This document shows positions 37,512-41,482 of a stretch of 41,482 nt of DNA, piece after piece. The notes beneath the pieces were generated by a model, which ran no database searches, was not told the DNA's origin, and was given only the letters and a program-made list of their open reading frames with translations. This stretch comes from Candidatus Kerfeldbacteria bacterium. GTDB lineage: Bacteria; Patescibacteriota; Patescibacteriia; SBBC01. The stretch lies in NCBI GenBank assembly GCA_016207275.1, contig JACQPY010000001.1:1-41482 (forward strand). Reading direction: 5' to 3'. Both the position numbers and the translations under genes were made by a program. Numbering within the stretch: the first letter of the stretch is position 1; every line of letters starts with the position of its first letter.

Positions 37512-38864
37512 CTAGAACGGCGGCGCTTCCAGGCGTTTCTCGAGCGTGCGGAAGCTGGTTTTGGCTTCGTCAAAGTAAACTTGCAGCTGACCGGTCGGGC
37601 CGTTGCGGTGCTTGGCGATCATCAAATCGGCGATATGCTTGCGGTTCGTGTCGGGCCGGTGCAACTCTTCGCGGTAGATGAACAGCACCACGTCGGCGTC
37701 TTGCTCGATCGAACCGGATTCGCGGAGATCGGACAACTTGGGAATCGGCGGGTTGCGCATTTCAGTGGCCCGCGAGAGCTGCGAAATGGCCAGCACCGGC
37801 ACGTTGATCTCCTTGGCCAGGCCTTTTAGGCCGCGGGTAATTTCGGCGATTTGCAGCACCCGGTTTTCGGCGTCGGCGCGGCCCTCCATCAGCTGGAGGT
37901 AGTCGACGACCAGCAGGCCGAGACCGTGCTCGGATTGAAGTCGTCGGGCTTTGGTCCGCATTTCCAGGACGGTGCTGATCGCCGAGTCGTCAATGAACAG
38001 CGGCGCTTCGGAGAGCACGCCCATGGCGTGGCCGATCCGGCTGAAGTCCTCGTCTTCGGACAGCTTGCCGGTCCGCATCTTCCAGAGGTCGACGCCGGCT
38101 TCCGCCACCAGCAGTCGGTCAACCAGCTGCTCCTTCGACATTTCCAAGGAGAAGACGCCGACCGGAACTTTTTCCCGGACCGCGGCGTGGCGGGCAATGT
38201 CCAAAGCCAGCGAGGTTTTCCCGACCGAGGGCCGGGCGGCCAGGACAATCAGGTCGCCGCGCTGCAAGCCGGCCAGCAAGTTGTCGAGGTCGGATAGCCC
38301 GGTGGCGAGGCCGCGGAGCTTGCCTGACTCGCGGTGCAGCTCGTCAATCCGGTCGAAGGCCTCGGTCAGGACGGCTTTGAGCGGGATAAACTGTTGCCGT
38401 AAGTACTTCTGCGAGACGCTGAAGACCGCCTGCTCCGCCTGGTCGAGCAAGTTGGCGACGTCCTCGGTTTCGCGGTAGCCGAGCTCCATAATCTCGGAAG
38501 CGGCGGTGATCAACCGGCGGAGGGTGGCCTTGTGCTGGACGATTCGGGCGTAGGTGACGATGTTCGATGATGACGGTACGGCCGAGGTCAGCGACGCCAA
38601 GTAGCTCCGGCCGCCGATCTGGTCCAGCCGGTCGCCCGACTGGAGGACGTTGGTTAACGACAGGACGTCAATCGGCTCGCGCTTTTCGTAGAGCTCGAGC
38701 ATCGCCTCGTAGATTGCCCGGTGGGCGTCTTTGTAGAAGTCGGTCGGCCGGATGATGTCGGCTACCCGAATGATCGCTTCTTTATCGATCAGGAGCGAGC
38801 CGAGAACCGACTGCTCGGCCTCGAGGTTTTGCGGCGGCAACTTGGCGATGGTTTCGGTGGCCAT
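37512..38864 (-). CDS. dnaB: replicative DNA helicase DnaB
   Basis: PPQNLEAEQSVLGSLL, ARPSVGKTSLALDIARHAA, SLEMSKEQLVDRLL. Confidence 0.97.
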   Translation of the reverse strand: MATETIAKLPPQNLEAEQSVLGSLLIDKEAIIRVADIIRPTDFYKDAHRAIYEAMLELYEKREPIDVLSLTNVLQSGDRLDQIGGRSYLASLTSAVPSSSNIVTYARIVQHKATLRRLITAASEIMELGYRETEDVANLLDQAEQAVFSVSQKYLRQQFIPLKAVLTEAFDRIDELHRESGKLRGLATGLSDLDNLLAGLQRGDLIVLAARPSVGKTSLALDIARHAAVREKVPVGVFSLEMSKEQLVDRLLVAEAGVDLWKMRTGKLSEDEDFSRIGHAMGVLSEAPLFIDDSAISTVLEMRTKARRLQSEHGLGLLVVDYLQLMEGRADAENRVLQIAEITRGLKGLAKEINVPVLAISQLSRATEMRNPPIPKLSDLRESGSIEQDADVVLFIYREELHRPDTNRKHIADLMIAKHRNGPTGQLQVYFDEAKTSFRTLEKRLEAPPF

Positions 38865-38874
38865 GGCGCACTGT

Positions 38875-38903
38875 ATTGTACGGTGAGCGACAGACTGGAG
38901 CAA
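38875..38903 (-). promoter_or_regulatory. promoter TTGCTC-17-TACAAT, 10 nt before dnaB ATG
   Basis: Minus-strand hexamers with 17-bp spacer. Confidence 0.5.
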
Positions 38904-38945
38904 GTGCCGACACGCACAAGTTTTCCCCCGGAACTGTCCACACCC

Positions 38946-38974
38946 TTGAAAGCGTGGCCGCGGTAGCCTAGACT
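38946..38974 (+). promoter_or_regulatory. promoter TTGAAA-17-TAGACT, 7 nt before ATG
   Basis: The expected transcription start coincides with the ATG at 38982. Confidence 0.55.
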
Positions 38975-38981
38975 ACGAGCC

Positions 38982-39521
38982 ATGCCGAACCTGGTTAGGC
39001 CCAGTGAGTTTGCCGTTATCGACGTGGAAACGACTGGCTTTAAGCCAGAAGACGGCCACGAGATTGTTGAGGTGGCGGCCCAGAAAATCCGCGGCCAGTC
39101 AGTGATCGGGCAGTATCAGGCCTTGGTCCAGGCCAGCCGCCCGCTCGATCCCGGCAGCGTGCTGTTCAACGGCATCGGCCCCGAGCTGTTGGCGGCTGAA
39201 GGCAAAGCGGGGCACGAAGTTTTCCCGGTTCTCCACGCCTTCCTCGGTTCAGCGGTCTTGATCGGCCACAACATTCCGTTCGATCTCGGATTTTTGAACA
39301 AGCATTTTACCCTTCACGCACTGCCGCCGTTGACCAACAGCGTCCTCGACACGCTGCTGCTGTCGCGGAAGTACCTGATTCTCCCCTCGTACTCGTTGGA
39401 ATCAGTTGCCCGCTACTTGCAAGTACCGCAACCCACGGCGCATCGAGCCATGGCCGACGTGGAGACAACCCGGCAAGTGTTTTTGAAACTGGTGGAGCGG
39501 GCGCTGAAAGTGGGTAGATAA
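38982..39521 (+). CDS. DnaQ-like 3'-5' exonuclease (DEDD)
   Basis: FAVIDVETTGFKPEDGHEIVEVAA...LIGHNIPFDLGFLN...HRAMADVETTRQVFLKL. Confidence 0.92.
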   Translation: MPNLVRPSEFAVIDVETTGFKPEDGHEIVEVAAQKIRGQSVIGQYQALVQASRPLDPGSVLFNGIGPELLAAEGKAGHEVFPVLHAFLGSAVLIGHNIPFDLGFLNKHFTLHALPPLTNSVLDTLLLSRKYLILPSYSLESVARYLQVPQPTAHRAMADVETTRQVFLKLVERALKVGR

Positions 39522-39606
39522 CGTTTGACTATTGACATTTGACGTTTGACTGTAGGACACTGTGGTCGTGCACGGTCAATAGTCAAATGTCAAACGTTAA
39601 ATGTTC
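39519..39606 (+). repeat. intergenic inverted repeat of TTTGACN heptads (site C)
   Basis: TAACGTTTGAC (39519-39529) / GTCAAACGTTA (39589-39599), with further TTTGAC/ATTGAC units inside. Confidence 0.75.
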
Positions 39607-39615
39607 TGCACACGC

Positions 39616-39690
39616 GGGCCCGTAGCTCAATGGTAGAGCATCTGCCTTTTAAGCAGAGGGTTGATGGTTCGAATCCATCCGGGCTCACCA
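39616..39690 (+). tRNA. tRNA-Lys (anticodon TTT), CCA encoded
   Basis: GGGCCCG...CGGGCTC acceptor, TCTGC-CTTTTAA-GCAGA anticodon arm, GATGG-TTCGAAT-CCATC T arm, ACCA. Confidence 0.97.
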
Positions 39691-41270
39691 AAACTCACTT
39701 TGGCGGAAATCGTTGCGCCGCGCGCATCGCGCGGCGCGGCGGTTCCGCGTTTCAAAACAAAATCCGCCTTTGTTTTTGCGGTAAAATCCCAGAGGTCGCT
39801 CCATCCAATTGAAAGCGTTTTATCCTTGAGAGAGGGGTTAGAGCCGATTTTGCGGAAAAAATCGCGCCACGCAGCGTGATTTTCTGTTTGTGCGACTTTT
39901 TCCGCTTCTCTCAAGGACAAAACGAAACTCCGCAAGGGTTCGAGCCGATTCTTTCCCAGCTGCCCAAAATCTCCGTTTCGTTCTTCAAGTTTGGCTTTCT
40001 CGCGCATCAATGCGTCTTTGCGTTCGAGGTATATCTCGCGCTCAATGTCGCCATCCAGGTACAGTGAAACAAGGCGATCTATTTTCTCTTTCGTTTCTGC
40101 TAACTTGGTTTTGAGATTATTGGCAACTATTCCTCTCGAAGAAATTGACTCTTGTTCCCATGTTTCAATCTGTTTTTCCATTACCTCAATTTCTTCAAGA
40201 GGAAGCGACACTGTTTGAAGTAGTAATTTTAATTGAGCGGCGAGTGCGGGGGCTTGAATGTACGGCTGACCGCACTTTCCGCTTTTCTTGGAACAACGAT
40301 AGTAGGTGTATTTCGTGCCCCAGCGATTCGTTGCATACTGTGCCGTGATCATGCTCCCGCACTCGCCGCAGCGCGCAAACTGGGTAAAGGGGAAATCGTG
40401 CTTTTCCTTTCGTTTGCGCGGTCGTTGCTTCGATTTGAGGACTTTTTGCACGGCCTCAAACAGTGTCGGGGAAAGAATCGGCTCAAAGTTTCCGTCGTGC
40501 CATTCTCCGTGATGATTGATGAATCCTAAATACGCCCTATTCGTCAACATTTTGACGACGGAAACTTTTGCAAGTGGCGTTCGGTTCATCTGTACAACAC
40601 CGTGGTCCGCTAAAAACTGTGCCAGCGATACGAGCGTGTGCGTTCCCTTGGCGTATTCTTTGAACGCTCGATGAATGACCTTGCTGTATACCGGATGCGG
40701 GTCAATGTTCTTGGTTTTGGGATTGTTCACATAGCCAAGGGGCGCGCGGGTCAGCCATTCGCCACGGCGGAGTTTTTGACGGATGCCGCGTTTGACATTT
40801 TCCACCAAATTGTCGGAAAAGTATTTGGACTGGCCGAACGCCACTTGCAACATGAATTTCCCTTGCGGAGTTGGCTCAAACCAAAATTGCGGGAAGCGCA
40901 AAGAAGCAATCGCGCCGGTGTCTACGAGGTAGATAACTCTACCGCCATCAACGCTATTGCGGGCGAGACGATCCGGGTGCCACGCCAAAATGCCTAGCGG
41001 CTTTCGACTCCTTTCAATCATCGTGAGCATTTTCCCGAATTCGTCTCGCCCGGGCTTCTTTGCGCTCTTTGCTTCGGTAAATTCCTTGACGATTTCAATG
41101 CGTTCTCTCTTTGCAAATTCGCGAAGCTCAAACAATTGAGCTTCGATGCTCATAACCTGCTTATCGTCCTCCTCGGTGCTTTTCCGAGCATAGAGAACGC
41201 AGGGCAATTTTGGTTTGAGCTCTTTCAATGAAAGATCTGGTGCGACCTCTGGGATTTTACCTTTCTTCAT
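39627..41270 (-). CDS. large serine recombinase (resolvase + recombinase + zinc ribbon + coiled coil)
   Basis: VLYARKSTEEDDKQVMSIEAQL, GILAWHPDRLARNSVDGG, CGECGSMITAQY, C-terminal coiled coil; the last residues are antisense to tRNA-Lys. Confidence 0.93.
   Translation of the reverse strand: MKKGKIPEVAPDLSLKELKPKLPCVLYARKSTEEDDKQVMSIEAQLFELREFAKRERIEIVKEFTEAKSAKKPGRDEFGKMLTMIERSRKPLGILAWHPDRLARNSVDGGRVIYLVDTGAIASLRFPQFWFEPTPQGKFMLQVAFGQSKYFSDNLVENVKRGIRQKLRRGEWLTRAPLGYVNNPKTKNIDPHPVYSKVIHRAFKEYAKGTHTLVSLAQFLADHGVVQMNRTPLAKVSVVKMLTNRAYLGFINHHGEWHDGNFEPILSPTLFEAVQKVLKSKQRPRKRKEKHDFPFTQFARCGECGSMITAQYATNRWGTKYTYYRCSKKSGKCGQPYIQAPALAAQLKLLLQTVSLPLEEIEVMEKQIETWEQESISSRGIVANNLKTKLAETKEKIDRLVSLYLDGDIEREIYLERKDALMREKAKLEERNGDFGQLGKNRLEPLRSFVLSLREAEKVAQTENHAAWRDFFRKIGSNPSLKDKTLSIGWSDLWDFTAKTKADFVLKRGTAAPRDARGATISAKVSFGEPGWIRTINPLLKRQMLYH
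39685..39780 (+). repeat. left arm of 96-bp inverted repeat
   Basis: Reverse complement of 41297-41392 with one mismatch; contains hairpin GCGCCGCGCG-CAT-CGCGCGGCGC (39715-39737). Confidence 0.97.
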
Positions 41271-41296
41271 AGCGTTGATGGTTAGAAAAAGCTAAA

Positions 41297-41392
41297 CGCA
41301 AAAACAAGGGCGGATTTTGTTTTGAAACGCGGAACCGCCGCGCCGCGCGATGCGCGCGGCGCAACGATTTCCGCCAAAGTGAGTTTTGGTGA
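41297..41392 (-). repeat. right arm of 96-bp inverted repeat
   Basis: 95/96 identity with the reverse complement of 39685-39780. Confidence 0.97.
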
Positions 41393-41482
41393 AGTAATTA
41401 TACATTTCGCGCGAATCTTTTTTGAGCGTCAATTTTGAGCTTCTGACGGGCGGGCGGAAGGGGGTTCTAGGGGGAATTCCGC

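Larger units (their letters stand above)
39685..41392. mobile_element. putative mobile or invertible unit: serine recombinase between 96-bp inverted repeats next to tRNA-Lys
   Basis: Recombinase ORF flanked by near-identical inverted repeats; true element limits unknown. Confidence 0.6.

Noticed and set aside
39519-39606. CRISPR-like short repeats
   Set aside because: Units are 7 nt with no unique spacers and form palindromic arms; no cas genes in the window.
39546-39812. ORF encoding ...SSMVEHLPFKQRVDGSNPSGLT...
   Set aside because: It is a translation of the tRNA-Lys gene itself and the repeat arm.

Overview
The window has two parts, probably from a GC-rich member of the Candidate Phyla Radiation (Patescibacteria). 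That assignment is an inference from the missing rpmD (L30), overall gene content and near-leaderless promoters. (1) About 1-14.7 kb is accessory. It holds a tRNA-Pro with tRNA-like fragments and many short hairpins, an EamA transporter, a cluster of secreted or surface-type proteins (two related barrel-like proteins, a HEAT-repeat protein, a membrane-anchored beta-repeat protein, a zinc-finger-like membrane protein and a PEGA lipoprotein), a DUF2905 gene with a possible retropepsin-like fragment, and a macro-ASCH-MutY-oxidoreductase run. (2) About 14.7-39.6 kb is mostly core genes: rhomboid, rpmB, M50 peptidase, the str/S10/spc ribosomal operons with fusA and tuf, secY-adk-map, ruvX, a MraY/WecA-type transferase, rplU, recR, ybaB, dnaB, a DnaQ-like exonuclease and tRNA-Lys. 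The right end carries a serine recombinase flanked by a 96-bp inverted repeat (95/96 identical) that abuts tRNA-Lys; the recombinase ORF runs antisense into the tRNA. The strongest second-look items are: an in-frame TAA in fusA at 18639-18641; the recombinase/inverted-repeat/tRNA arrangement; three intergenic hairpin-like repeats built of 7-nt units; an orphan structured-RNA candidate with its own promoter and terminator at 14424-14685; and the uncharacterised surface-protein cluster at 2.6-10.5 kb. No homology search or folding program was run; domain names come from recognising sequence motifs.
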